Of a stretch of 64,000 nt of DNA, positions 27,301 to 41,858 are shown in pieces. Numbering within the stretch: position 1 is the stretch's first letter; every line of letters begins with the position of its first letter. The DNA is from Paulownia fortunei. Taxonomy: Eukaryota > Streptophyta > Magnoliopsida > Lamiales > Paulowniaceae. The notes beneath the pieces were generated by a model. It saw only the letters and a program-made list of their open reading frames with translations. It was not told the DNA's origin and searched no databases. The stretch lies in contig CM033116.1 of assembly GCA_019321725.1 (NCBI GenBank), positions 2,476,642-2,540,641 on the forward strand, in the 5' to 3' direction. The position numbers and the translations under genes were made by a program.

Positions 27301-30300
27301 AAAGATAACTACTTGCACTACAATAATTTGTACTGAAATATAAAAGGACTAGCAACGTGAAAAAGTTGCACACTATGCTCATTCAAAGAAGCCAGGGACA
27401 AGATAGGGTACCATCATCCTTGGCCATGTCAAGGAAGGCTTGAAGTTCTAGCGCTTTGCGGTAATACATCATTCCTCTTACTGTCACAATTTAGATAATG
27501 CATCAGTCGAGAAAATTTAGACTTCATCGTGAACAAGAAGATTGAAATAATCACCCACGTAAATGTAGCAATGGCAATTCCTAACATGAACTACTAACTC
27601 GACAAAACCATAGCGAACCAATTCAACAGGTCAATTGGTGCATTAATCAACAGGTTACTAACCCCCTAAATTGATCCAATTGTGTTCACATAACAGAAAC
27701 ATTTATGAGTTATTAGAAGAGACATTCAAAGCAATGGATGAGAGATTCATGAGTTACTTGGGCTGAGCCATAATAACCTATTTATTAGCAGGTATATTTA
27801 TGTCAAGGAAATTGAGCACCATTACAGGTTCTATATGGGTTGGACTCTTTTGACCCAAGGCATGGTATCAACATAACACATTTCATAAAGTACCCAATCA
27901 TCAGCACATTGCATTTTCAGGCACCCAAAACCCACCTACTCCACCCCTCAAAAAAAAAAAAAGAGAAAAGAAAAGAAAAAGGAAAAGGAAAAGGAAAAAA
28001 TATAAGGAATATGAAAAGGAGAGACTACAAACCACAGACTGCCAAGAATTCTATTTATTCATACCAGTTTTTGTCAATGTCTGGCCTCTGTATGATGCCC
28101 AAAGGCGTAGTTGTTCTTCTAATTCATCAGATCCTCTAAGTTCTTCTTCATTGAGACACTTGACACGCTCCAGAAAATTGTTCCATTCATCTGCGTGATT
28201 TTAGTTGTAATATTGGTAGACAAATGAGAAATATGAGGTACATGGTAGCACCTGAAGCACAAACCTGGGAAAATTTTCTGCAAGTAAAAGAGAATGGAAA
28301 CACCATCTTCATTTGGCACTTCCAGCTCAGGCAACGAGAAGAGAACCTCCTCCGTGTAATAAGGAGTCAAAACACTAAGCAGGAATAGTATCTAAGTTAA
28401 ATTCACAAACAAAAACAAGAATGAATGATGCTTTCAGATTAGAGTAAGTTATCAGGCACATAGCACCATCAAATGCGTAACTAAAAATTATTAGCCTCAT
28501 GAAATAATATACTCCATCCTAAAGTCTAACCAGGAATATTGACAAAACTGATACAGCTCAATGTCAGAGAAAAAACACTAGGGGGACGTCATATAATTGA
28601 TTTTAAATTTTATAGGGCCATAATCTAGACATAGATCATAAAAATGGAAGCTTTAGTTTAATATTAACTTCTACAATAATATTTCCCCACCGAATAAATT
28701 TCTTCAAATAACCATCAAACATGCAAGTTGTTCATCGAGTTGGAGCAAGAATTTGACCTCAGGGATTTCTCCAAGATAGCATTGGAGCATGTTTTTCAAA
28801 CCAACCTTTAACTAAAAATGTTATACCTAAGGCTTACATGCCATCAGCATATTATGCTTTGTGAAAACCTAATGTGGATTAAGTCTTCCCAAAATGTTCT
28901 CTTTTTCACAGGATATGATCATTTAAGTTTCATCATCCAATTTTGGGCCACCTTTCTTCTGAGCACCTAATAATAGCAACTGCGGGAGCGATTCCCATGG
29001 TCATAGTATGCAACTGAAAACATTTTGCACCATTTGATTAGCTTATCACAACATTTTCGAAGCGTCAAAATTGATATGAGGATGGGCTTGAGAGTTAATG
29101 ATCAAGGTAGAGTGCCGAGGATGCAGGACCTTCCATACCATTTTTAACTTTTACAGAGTGCCTCCAACAGACCTATTTGCACCACAGATACAAATGAAAC
29201 AAAAGGCATATGGACAATAGGACTCACGAGAACGATAGCATATTGCGGACTTTAGGAGCTGAAGGCATGTCCATAAACAAAGAATTGGAGAAGAAGGAAA
29301 TGCGCCTTCTAGCTTCCAGGTTCGATGGCACGTCCATAGCAGATTCCTTCACCGTCAGCAACAAATACAACCTCTTGATCTGTGCAAAGGAAATATCAAA
29401 CTGTTAAATAAGTCTAGATGCTAAAAGTTTTTGTTGTAGTGACATTTCGATTTTTTTATTTACCTTTTCTTTCCAAGCTTCAGATTCAGGAGTTGGAAAT
29501 TTGATGGCTCCGGCTGAAGCGAATAACTGATATTGTTGATCAAGAGGGACCATTCCTTCTTGTCCCGATCCACCATGAATTGAATCTAATAAGCTATTTA
29601 CAGAAATTACACTTAAATAAGAACACTCCATCCAGGCCTCAAAAGATGACACAGTATCATCATTGGCATCAAAAAAGAAACATTACTTGGATATGTGATC
29701 TTCCATCATTATATCTCGGGTGACCACTTCAAGCATATCCTGGAAAAGAATGACAACTTGATCCCTGTCCTCCTGCTTATTGTCTAGCTGCAAAAGTGGC
29801 CAATTCAATCGAGTTTACATATCACCAAATCAACAGTAACAGCAACCTACAATCTTTAAAGAGAAATGGAAATGTTAAAACAGAAAAATACCAACCAAGT
29901 ATTTTACAAGCTTAACAAAGAGATCGTAAAGACTTGGAAGAGCACTCAGCTTGTATTCAGTTAATAGATCATCCTCCCCTATATGCTTGTCAACTTCAGA
30001 AAAGATGTATTCAATAACCCTGGCAACACACAAGATAGTTTCAGAAATTGAAGAAAACATGGCCGAGGACAAATTGAAAGCAGTAACAAATGCTTACTCC
30101 TTCTCCCGATTTCCACGAACTAACAATTTAACAATGTTCCGAAACGAAGCATAGCACTCGCAGACAGCAGAATACATATAATCATCAGACTTGATCCGCT
30201 TTTTCAGCTCACTATCCTTGCCATTACTGTCTTTTGCCATATCCACTGCTATTGGGATCTGTTTGATAAAAACAAAATCAGCCAGAGAAAAGTTAAAATC

Positions 30301-33300
30301 AAAAACCAATCATTTCAATCACTCAGTAATTGAAAAGAAACCAAAATTATATCTCTCTCTCTCACATCAAACTATTATCCTTGTACTTTAGATGGAAATA
30401 CTCAACTACAATATATCATATTAGTAATGTAGTACGCCCAAAGGTGATTTTTCATCAGGTGTTTGTTTTTATACTATATAATGTAGTCAGTAAGAATGCA
30501 CATTGGCTGAATTTCATCACTTGATTGATTAATCTTGAACACCAATGAAAATAACTATTTCCTGCCCCTTGTCTTATATGTACAATAGATAACTTGTCCA
30601 AAATAAAGATGATTTCTTGGGATGACACTAACAGATAAAAGGAAATAATCACGGTCTCCGCATCAGAGGAGAAAGATCAAATTTAAAAGGAAAACAAATG
30701 GTCAAAAGCGAACCTTGCTCGCAAGCAGAAATGGGGGCCACTGTATTAGCTCCAAATCACGATCAGCCCAATATGGAACAAGTAGCAGATCCATTTCCCT
30801 AAAAATGGAAGCAAGTTGAGCAATCAAATAATAGACGTACATGTCTCATTTTTTTTTTTCCTTTTCCCAAATTAAATGAAAAAGAAAGAAGGCATCAACC
30901 AATGGGTGATTTAACAACATTCAGACTAAGGATCACCTGTTACTTATAAGATCCTCCTCTCTGAAACTTGTGATTATTTTGTTCCACAACTGAGCAAACC
31001 TTGCAGCTTCTTTCTCTTTACTGGATGGGATCTGGGACAATGATATTCACACAAACTAAAAATTAATTTCACTCGTGTTCATCGTTAGTCCATAATCTAC
31101 ATATCAGTAAACTGGAATGGAAAAGGAACCAGGAATAGGCTACCACTTCAAACTTGCGCGAAAATGTAGCCTTCAGTCCTTTCTTTTTCACTATTTCATT
31201 TTTCTCCTCTGGGATTAAGCATGCATTAAAAGCACCAGGTAATGATTGAAATCGGGATCTAAGCATTCCCAGCGTCCGAATCTGACAAAAAAAAAAAAAA
31301 GACAAAGGTCAAACTCAAAAGAGAAAAATCAGCAATATTTTGGCATATAAAAGTTAGGTCAAATATTACTAGGTACATAGCATTAATAGCATTAATTTCT
31401 CTGCAAATGCCCTATTATGAAGTTCAAGCAGTCACCGCCAAAACCCAGTGCTACCAAATGGTAGAAACATTCATTTTCCAGGAAAACCAATAACCACAAA
31501 CAGCTCAATATATTCGTAGCAGTAAGTCTTAACAATATTAATGGAATATGCATATTGTTCAACTTCTGAGCATATGCAAAATGTGTTTTGTTAATGCCAA
31601 AAGTTCAATTTTCATGAAAGGTAGGAAATTGAAATTACTACCATGCGGTGAACGGATACACAGAGTTTCATTCAAATCTAAAAATGCTATCACTTCTTCT
31701 TTCTCATCATTTCCTAAAAAAAGTCCAAAGCTATTCAGATTGAAATTCTTGGAATGTCTTAACATAGTATTCGGACTGATTGAACACTGCTCCAACAATT
31801 GACGCAAAAGAAGTAGCCATTTACATGATTATAGTTAATATCATGGTTAATATCACAGAAGGGAATTCAGCTGACCTCTCCAAGGCGACGGAATGCACCA
31901 TATATACCTCCAAACAGTGTAGAGAATATAGCATACCAGATCTGTGCATCCATGAAATAGACCTAAAAAGGAAAATTTCATAAATTATTGTTCTAGAAAT
32001 AGGTAAAATAAAATGCTATGTAGTGTTAGAACAGAGCCCCCACCCCCCCGCGCAAAACCCCGGTTAAGCATTAAGAGGAATCAATATGTTGAAGATAATG
32101 CATCATCCTTACAAGAATAACTGGTGCCCAGATTACAATCACGACGCCAATGTTATTCTTAGCTGCAAAATAACCAATGCGGAAACTCAATAAATACTAA
32201 GTAAAGTCAGTGCCAATATCTGTTATGTCCTAGTGTTTCTGTGTGTGCTTGTATGTGGGTGAGATAACTGTAGCTCCAGACACTGTCATGTTGACCACCT
32301 TGGGGAAAAAATTCGTGCCACTGGTAAGTTGATACATGAGCGCTCATGATGGTTTTAGTTGGACCCACCAAAGGCTTTATCTGCAATGGAAAGATTTGAG
32401 CAGTGAAAACAACCGCATGCCATTAAACGACCACATAATATTCACCTACTAATATATAGATATCAAACAACGAACATGCATTTTTGAAATATATACAAGA
32501 ATTTCATTATATACTTACTAAAGAATAGTGTTGTGCAAAAAAACTCATCTTTTTTAATATCTAAATGAAATAAAATAATTAATTTTCACATAGTTAACTA
32601 AATAAATAATGCATGCAATATATAATTACTCGTTAAGAATTTAATCACGTATAGATAGTAAATCAGGTTTCAACTTTATTCTTGACAAATCGAAATTTTT
32701 GATGTATATATAAAACAAAAAACTGCAATTAAAGCATAATGTTAAACAATTACTGATGTTTAGCCATTAGCAAGCAAATGAAAAGTGAAAAGTAGCAATT
32801 CTTTATAAGTGGCCTGGACCTGTGTGTAGCACAAATTGTAATGTTGTTCTATTACTAATGCACAAGAATTCTTTTGTTGAAAAGAAAAAGTAAAAACTAA
32901 TTTTACTTGATAGCGAAAGGTAATAAGATAATTAAAGGTGGTGCATTTGCATGTGTGAAATTTCTCCTAATTATTGAACTTGGGCTCCCATGCATTTTCT
33001 TTACAACATCATTTGCATTTACATTGTCATGAAAACGCTTTCATTATGCTTATTACTTTGTTACCCTCGTGAACCACATGAACACATAGTTTTAACTGAT
33101 CAAAAAGTGAACCCATAATTTGCTCAGTGGGACAGGCTTAAAGCCTAACCAAAAATGCAGTACAGCCTATATTGATAGAAAATTTAAGCTGTAAATGCAA
33201 TTGATTGGCACCAGAAATTTGGGCAAATAGTAGGTCATCATTTGATAATGGTACACAAAATATAAAAAAAAAAAAGAAAATAGATCAAGAAAATGGGAAG

Positions 33301-36300
33301 GGTAGGCACCTCGATATAAAAACTGAAAGCCAACTTTGTAATGATAAGGAGCACCCAGAATAATGAATACCTGAGAATTCGAAAGGGGAATTATATATCA
33401 CATAATATGGAAAAGGAAGTTATATATCACATAAGATGATGTTGTGCAACCACATCGGTTTTGTCCTTGATGTCTTACTTGAAGAGAGAAAATGTACTTT
33501 CATGCATTCCCCTTCCAACATAGAGCCGAGGCTGCAAGACATAAAAATAGAAACACGGAATTACTATCTGAATTACTTATTGATCAAAAGACATGGGAAT
33601 CTACAAAAACACATTGCATACCTGGGACCACCACATCATCAGCATCACAAATTTGTAATTGGAACTCTCAAGGAAACGACGAATGAAGGGAAAAAGGAAC
33701 AGCAAGGCAGCAAGCAAATTTGGTGATAAGTAGATAACGACAGCCAAGATAAACAATGAAGGAGAACCTGAGCTATTGCCAACCCAACTTTTGATAGTTT
33801 GAGCGAACCCAGGAGGATTCTTCCATGTATAAGCATAGGTAACAGGGAGGATGACCACCCAAGAAGCAGCAGACACAACCTTTAGAATGTATCTTAACTT
33901 GACATGGAAGGACATGCTCCGTCTAGCTTTCCAACTCAGAATTACATCAAGGATGGCTGCAACAAATATGCAGTTGGATATCACGAGAAAGAAGCAAAAC
34001 ACAATTTTTTAGTATATTCAAATCTGCACCACATGAACATAAAATCAATAACATAATGACAGATGCATCCCAACATCGAAAAACAGGGCCACAATGAAGA
34101 GTAAAATCCTGGTGTAGTATCATTGAAATGTTACTAAGGGCATGCCACCATACATATGTACCTAAGCTATAATATTCCTAAACAATCCATTTTGACTTCC
34201 AAAAGTCAATTAAACAGTTGAAACAATTCCTGGAAAAAAAACACTTAATGTAGTGACTGCTAATCATATATCATGGTTTTCCTTTTATTGTTTTTCAGAA
34301 ACTTTGGTTATTAAGAAGAGAAAAGTGAAAACATCTAACACTTGCAATCATTCAGCTTACAGGAGAAAAACTTGCACTCATCAACATCAGGATTGTATAA
34401 GAGCTAGAAATAAATACTATGAAAAAGCCTTCAAGAGTAGATATAGATTATAATTGTGCCCTCTCACTAAAAATGAAAAAGTCTAACATACCTTGTCCAA
34501 GTTTCAATATCGCAGCAGTTATAAAGACGCTCAGTACTTTCTTGAAAACATTAGAATCAAAAACCGAACTTGGCTGTCCTGAGCCATTCCAAGCAATAAT
34601 GATCATAGCCTTGAAAGATGACAGTGTTTTCCGACGTCAATGTTAAAGAATAGTATGGATAATGGCTGCACAAAAACCGAGAAAGTACAAAGAACACACC
34701 TGTAAGCACAATATGAAGAAACTCCACATTCTGTCAAAGCTTCTAAAGATATGCCAATACGAACGGATCTCAACAAAATTAACTTTCCCCACCCACCGAT
34801 CTCTTGTAGGCCTTGTTTCCTAAATTTCACAGAAAATCACATTCAGTTATATCAGAAATGACAATTAATTGGAAGATGCGCTTAGAAATATACAAGTATA
34901 TACGTGACTCAATTAGTCAAAGTGATAACAATGGAAGTCAGAAAATGGCCTCCTAATAACTGAGGTGATGTGAGTATTAGGACTTAATATAGCATTTTAA
35001 TTAAGGGCCCTAGCTGTTAATGCTTTAGCAGCAGAATAGATTAAGTTCGGAGAGCACCAACAGAGGACTTTATAGTGCTGTAAGTGCCTGGCAAGACTTG
35101 TTCTCAAATAATAGTTATATAGACAAGCAAGGTGCTATTATAAGACACACTTTGATTGGATGTGATGCCAAAAAGTGTGCTCTTCATCAGTGAGAATTTT
35201 GAACTCTCAGGCCCAAATTGTTTCCACATTGCCAATGTCAAAAACTCCGACACATGTTTACTTTAAGATGAAAATCCTAATGCCATGCTTACTCCATTCT
35301 TTTCACTCCGAAGCTGATCCACAGTCTTGCAGAAAAAATCAGCGTCAGCACGCATAGGCCAACCCAAACGAAAACAATCTACAGACCTGCAATTTTACAA
35401 AAAAATTAAAGTAAAAAGATATAAATAGTAAACAAATGATAAACATATTTATTGAAATAAGAGATATCATTTTACCAAAAGTACTCATTCAAATCATCAT
35501 AATTTCTCCACTGGGAGTGTTTTGATTTCCCTTTTTTGCTCCTTGCAGCTTCCTGAACATCAAAAAGATTAACTTGAGTTAGAGGAAAGCATAGGCAAAT
35601 TAACATATTAACGTAATGAAGTAAAATGGAAGATATCCATCTAATGTATGGTATACCCGAGCAATCACTTCATAAATTGGGGTGACAACTTTTTTTAGGA
35701 AAGCCTCTTCTTCACCTCCATAAGCTGGCTTCACATTTTCACCAGTCATAGGACTAACATTTCCAGCAAGCATACCATAAAGTTCAAAAGCCATCTGGCA
35801 AAGATAAAAACCCAATACAATTACTAGAGTCCAGTTAAGAAATTATTTATTTTCTCAGAGACTCACACACAAGTTATCAAACTCGAGGCCAAAGAACCAC
35901 TCATCTCTTCTTAAACCCCCTTCTAGTTGTTAAAGGTAACAAGCATCTGAAAGCATACATGATGATAGATGTAGCAGAGGCACTCTGGCATGAATCTTAA
36001 ATTGGCAGCTTCTCCCCATATAAGAAGATAAAGCCCCATATATAACAATTTGCGCTGTTGCACTTCCTGTTGTATAGTAGGTAACCTGCAATTGAGTAAA
36101 AGTAAAACTAATCAGCAACATAATTATGTAGAATTAAAAAATCATGGTTGAGTAATAAGAGATCACTGTTGCTGGCAATACTATTAAATTTTCTAAAAGC
36201 CAATGATTAAAGGAAAAAGAACTCCTTGTCGCAATCCAATAACAGACATACAAATGATCTAAAATATAAGACCAAACTTTCATGTGAGACCTCAATTGAC

Positions 36301-39300
36301 ATGCACATTAAATCCAAGACCAAACTTTCATGTGAGACCTCAATTGACATCCAGGATTACGAGATTTAGATACGAAGTAGAAAATCATTATCTCAATGAC
36401 AGTTTTTGAATCAGAAACTTACCACAGGCTACTTTTGCGATCCAAATACTTGCACCATTTCTTGTAGTTCTTGAAAAGCTTCTTCATCACTTCATCTAGA
36501 GCCCTTTCATCCAACTAAAAACCACAAAAAAATAATGTACGAGGTTACTTTTCCACAAGAAAATGACGGATCCCCCCCCCCCCAACCAATAACCCCCAAA
36601 TAAATATATATAAAAAAAAAGAGGAGACAGATTAGTTAGTATATGTATAAAGTTACTCGTGGATCAGAATGATTTGAGGCTTCATAGTTGTCCTAATTTA
36701 ATTGATGTTTCAACTTCTTGAATTGTCATAAAACATCCAGTAATGTTTGTTTGTAGAAGGTGAAACTTCAGATGACCATATTCTGAAACATATCAGCAAT
36801 TAATTATGCAAGAAAATCACAGGGAGATCTTATAACACCCTTTCCATAGTAGCTGTAGGAAAATAGTGTGATGAATTCACGATATTAGATGTAGCTTCTT
36901 GATTCATCAGTTTAAGCGTTTAGGCCAGATGCACAGGTGAAAAATCATGTTGACTAGGCCTACAAACAATAAGAGGGCCACCATCCGTATGCAATAATCT
37001 TGGAGAAACATGGCATTGTGGCCCACAACCACGAATTGAATGAAACAAGGCCGTTAGTTAATGTATTTGAGTGAAAGTTTGTAAAGACAGATCCCACATG
37101 AGTTGTAGCGTAATGAAATGAATGACTTATAAGGTTTTATTTGATGTCTACTTGTTAACATGAGCTTAAGCCTTTTCAACAATTGGCTGGTGTCCAAATA
37201 GGTTGACAAAGCCAATATCCGTGATGCTACAGAAACAGAAAAGGATAGAGTCAGCCTATATACTTCCTCCAAATCACAAGACCAGAAGAGAAAAGGGTAC
37301 ATCAGGAATGTCACAAGCTTGACGTCCATTTTGAATTTTCTCTTCAGCATGCAAAAAGGAAAAGCCATTAGCAGAAGAAGGCCTCTAACATGATGTGTAC
37401 TAGTTACAGCAGATATCATTGAACTGCGAGCAAGACCTTATCTTCATCTCAAAAGAGCCTTAAAAGAACTAAATCATGTGCCCCTAACTTTTGAGAGAGA
37501 GAAGTGGGAGAAGATTATAATCTTTAAAAGAATCGAATGCGTCGAAGGGTGAAAATAAAAATAATTCATAAGCCCTGGGCAAGGTAAAAAACTAAGAGAA
37601 AGAGAAGAGAGTTGCAGAAAGCAAACCTTGGGTTGTTGATCAGGCTTGGGAAACTGTCGTATGTGTACATTTGCAAGTAGCAAAATCAAATGCTCCCTTT
37701 GATTTGCCACATTATCTTTCTGCAAATAAAATCAACAGTCAACAGTAATGTGATTCAATGGGACATTCACTCTTCCAAAATCCCAACTTTAGTAATTTAA
37801 TATGAGAATCATCTAATAGTAAAATGCCATTTTATCATCTAAATATGGAAAGGACAGTAGCAAAGTTAAACTATTTCACCTGAAAACCAAACATAGATTG
37901 AAGCCAGTCAAGGATATCTTCATCCTTTTTCTTCTTGTAATCCTTAGGCCAAGGAAGACCTCTGGTATTCCGAAGCGCATGTACAGCAGCTTGAATCTGA
38001 AAAATTAAGATCATCTCACAAAACATTATAAAAGTAAAATCATCAAAAGCAAAAACATAAGCAACAGAAATTGAAAATTAATGGAGACTAGTTAATTTCA
38101 ATATAGACCTCTGGATACTTCATGATTGCCTGATTTGCACTATCTGGATCAAGAGGTAGAATATTATAAGGGACGTAGATTTCTGTCTTCTCTGCAACTT
38201 TATCATGGGTTTCCAATATCTGTGCAAGTAAAATCATTGAAACATTCATGTGCAAGACAAAAAGCAACCACCCTAGAAATATTGCTTCTGCTTATTGTTG
38301 TTCAAGAATAGGATAAATCCCAGGAAAAAAGAACATGGAAATCAGAGAAAAAACAGTACGGGTATTTACCTCACGATCAACTTCAACAGATTGCGTCTGA
38401 TTAACTGCTTTCAAAACCTCAAAGAGAACATTAGCCGTTTGGTATGCTTTTGTCAGCTGTGCGCTGAACATTTTCAGAAGTCGAAGTACAAAGAGTGACA
38501 AATGTTAACATTTCCACTAACAACCCACTATTTGACACAACTTAAACCTTCAAAGAGGGGAAGAAGGATAAATAAATGATAAAATCTCACCGATCAGCTT
38601 TATCAGCAGCATTTTGCAAAGCTTGGATATACTTTTTGTAGTAATGCTGATAAAAGCTCTGCATTTCACGTGCATCACTTTTTTTCACTCTTCCCATTAA
38701 AGTAGGATCATTTTCCTGAAAGCATCAGCCTCGTACCAATTAAAATGATAAAGAGACATGTTATATGCGAGATTCAATTTTCCTCAAAAAAACCAATACA
38801 ACTATAGAGCATCTGAAATCTCATTCTGTCATAAGAGACACAATTCCCATTATGCCATAAAATGTTATCTTAAAAGATCTCATGATATTTGTTAATTGAT
38901 ATAGATAACATAAGTAAGATCATCCAGTTTACAAAATCAACACAAACAAGATTTCCGATAAGCATGGGAAAAGATCTCACATGAAGAAAGAATTTGCAAG
39001 AAGATCAAGTTTTCTGACAGAACTTCCAACTTAGGTACAAGACTTGGGAAGTGCGCAAAACCATGGAACCAGGAGCAATGTTAATCAAAATCCATGTTCT
39101 GACATTTCCTAATACCAATAGTTCAGAAAGTGTTGTCAAAGCAAGTCCCAAAAAAAGGAACTATGGCAACCACTTTCCTGAAACAAGAGTTTAACAGAAA
39201 CTAATTGAAAATGGAGAATTCTCCCACCATAATAGTTTAATCAATGCAAAAGTACTGATCTAGAATATCTTTAAAGGAAAGTTGATAACTTTCTTCAAAG

Positions 39301-41858
39301 ACAAAATGAAGGAAATCAACAGACCCAAACTAAAAGCAGTTTTCCACTCGATTCTCACACGTCCTTTTAGGATGTGTTTGAGAATAGGTCACTGAATCCC
39401 AGTAAACTACAAATTAACTGCAAGTAATTCATTCTACAGTAAAACTTAATGTGCACAACAAAATAGATGACTAATGAGGGCTAAACAATTTCTAAGCTTT
39501 CACCTGCTACAGAATATTATAAAGCTTGATTTTTTCCATAAACTTCAGAGAAGAAAATATGGAAATGTTTTGGCATGTTATTGTCAGTGCTATAGTAACA
39601 TGAATACAATTTGATCATAGTGCCTTCAACATAATAATTTGATGTCAGTGTGCGTATGATAAAGCATATTTATACAATATGAAACATCCACAACGCAAAT
39701 CTTTCACCATCCCATTATTATAGCCATATAATGATAAATACAAGATGTAAAGAATTAAGCAGCTCCATAAGCTGTCAAATTATACATGATTCGTATCATT
39801 CGATATTATTTTATACCAAAACAAAATAATGTACGAATTACATAGAATGGCAACTAATACTGAATTGATATATCATAATAGATTCGTGCATCTCATATCA
39901 TGCAAAACGCCATTTGCCAGCTATTTGTATAAAAGAATATTCCAAAATGCCCAATTATCTAGTCAACCATAACAATGCTATTCTACCACAAGGACATAAG
40001 AAGTCATCAAAATCAGAAAGTGCATGTGTTTCATCTAAGTTCTCATAGTTTCAAAACAATCTTGTGCTCTGTTGCACCTATTCTAAAATCAAAAAGTTCA
40101 GATGCTTTGACAAAAATGTGTTAAAAACTTGTTGCAAAACTACGATCAGATGTGTGTAACGTGAGAACACCATGAATTTGTGCACAGAAACTCATAAAGG
40201 CCTCGATAAAGGAAAATAAGAATATTTTGAGCAACAAAAACCAAGAAGAGGAGCAAATTGTTTTTTTAATATTTTTTATGCCTTCTAATCAACCAGAGAA
40301 AGGGAAAACCTCTGTGAAACCTGGGGAAACACCTTATTTAAGTAATTACTGAAGTACCAATCCACAAAATAGCTGGACATAGAAAATTCTGGCTTTAAAT
40401 AAACTTTATATAATTAAAAATTGCAGATATGTGAACATTTTTTTACAAGCTTAACTTCCGAACAATTCTTCATGATACCAATTTCAGGGATAACTGAAGA
40501 AACAAAGAGGCACCCACAACAACTGCAAGACAGTTGTCGCAAATTAAATGTTACTCCAGGAAGCCGGCACTACCCAGACTTGCAAGCAGAGAACCCATTG
40601 TCGCTTATTTTGATTTTGATAACAAATGTTACATGCTTGATCAAGTGCACTGAAGGCTGATGCACTAAGCAATGATTAGCATACAAGCTGAAAATGTTCT
40701 CATACTTACCCTTTCAAGACGTTGCAAAAGAGCTGTTTTAAATTGACGAACACCACGTCCACTGGAAGTGGGATCCAACCTATGAGCCTTCTCAAATGCA
40801 TAAAACCTACCTACATAATTTAACCATTGGTGATGAAGAATCCTCCAAGCACATGACAAGTGAACACATGTGAATAAAACATCAAAAAAGTTCACAATGC
40901 AAAGATTAGCCAATATACAGTGCCAAGGAGGCAAAAATTGGAAAAGGACATGAAAAATGCAATAAACACACTAGAATATATTTCAGAAACATATCATGCA
41001 ATAGTTTACACTACATACTTAAACCATAAGTCATCAAACATTAAAAAGAGAGCCCAAATAATAAAGGATTGTCCTCCTTGACCTAAAAATTACCAAATAT
41101 ATCTGTAGGTGCTGGGTATTTTAGAAGGATTTAGCAATTGGAAAGAAGGAACTTTAAAATTTTCAACAGTAGCAGGTGATTCAGAATCTTTAGAAATATT
41201 GCACTTTCAGAAAACCTACTAGATTCTTGTGACTAAAACAAAATACAGTTACTGACACAAGCAAAATTCTGCGAGAACACAATGAATGGTCTTCCTACTA
41301 GCAATAAAGACCAACAGGCAGAATCTAAAATCAACAGCACAAAACACAAAGAAGATGCATATTCATGGGGCATTGTAATTTTTTCTTTAGCATGAAAATG
41401 GACATACTCGAGAATGCTGACTGGACACTAAATCCAGTCATCAACAACCTCATTTCCAAAGCCTCAGTATTGACCCTAAATTATGTAAACAATATGAAAC
41501 TACTGTTTGCTTCTCTCTTCTCATACAGTCTACGGGGAAGTATGACCATATAAACTACATTATTATACATACAAATTTATGTAAAGATGTCTATGTCTGT
41601 ATATGTACGCATTCCTTTTTATATCTGTATGCTTACAAAAATACAAAAAATCATTCAAAGCTTACAGAGGTAGGCGACACGTGGGTTGCTAGGCTCGACT
41701 TCATTGGCAACGCGAAGAATGGGGGCAATTTCCGCTAGAGATGAAGGCACTACTTCACTGTCAAAGACAGACTCCCCAAGATTCCCCACTGTCTGAGTGC
41801 GCGTGATCCGCCGCTGCAGCTGTGGACTCTGCTGCGATGGTCCTCCTCTGGATGACAT
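21792..41858 (-). CDS. CALS3: Callose synthase 3 (GSL12) ortholog, complete, 42 coding exons
   Basis: Integral plasma-membrane enzyme that polymerises UDP-glucose into callose; CALS3/GSL12 acts at plasmodesmata and in vascular tissue (family knowledge). Exons: 41666-41858, 40710-40810, 38591-38715, 38370-38463, 38109-38219, 37880-37996, 37627-37719, 36423-36514, 35959-36085, 35657-35794, 35476-35552, 35293-35386, 34700-34819, 34492-34609, 33622-33956, 33479-33531, 33310-33370, 32299-32380, 32113-32162, 31876-31962, 31144-31281, 30937-31031, 30714-30798, 30098-30258, 29896-30019, 29687-29787, 29464-29593, 29228-29379, 28265-28374, 28065-28190, 27412-27480, 27100-27286, 26877-27030, 26386-26505, 26197-26312, 26017-26100, 24447-24559, 24120-24349, 23240-24037, 23084-23134, 22182-22367, 21792-22040. 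All junctions are GT-AG and the total is 5847 nt, 1948 residues; the Arabidopsis protein is about 1955. N-terminus [10 protein letters not shown] with [11 protein letters not shown] and C-terminus [13 protein letters not shown] point to CALS3 rather than CALS1/2/5. Confidence 0.96.
35476..36514 (-). other. CALS3: CALS3 FKS1-type domain 1 region (exons 8-11)
   Basis: Residues about 279-422 include [20 protein letters not shown] and [14 protein letters not shown]. These are the hallmark motifs of the 1,3-beta-glucan synthase FKS1 domain 1 shared with yeast FKS1. The CALS9 gene to the left encodes the equivalent [20 protein letters not shown] and RNYDDFNEYFW in exons 9 and 11, with the same intron positions. 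Confidence 0.8.
36268..36350. repeat. Short tandem duplication in CALS3 intron 8
   Basis: The 35-bp string beginning AAGACCAAACTTTCATGTG and ending CAATTGACAT occurs at 36268-36302 and again at 36316-36350, a 48-bp period. The copies look identical, so this is probably a recent local duplication with no obvious role. Confidence 0.85.
37627..41858 (-). other. CALS3: CALS3 N-terminal Vta1-like region (exons 1-7)
   Basis: Residues 1-278. A short low-complexity start is followed by the strongly conserved [38 protein letters not shown] and [17 protein letters not shown] helices, ending at [15 protein letters not shown]. It is soluble, helical and without membrane segments, matching the Vta1-like cytosolic domain of plant callose synthases. 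Confidence 0.8.
38716..40709 (-). other. CALS3 intron 2, 2 kb
   Basis: Long AT-rich intron between exons 2 and 3. I see no exon-like conserved peptide, transposon terminus or RNA gene in it. Long 5'-proximal introns are common in this family. Confidence 0.7.

Noticed and set aside
33601..34002. Independent small membrane protein of about 133 residues
   Set aside because: It is CALS3 exon 15 read through both neighbouring introns; only 33622-33956 is coding.
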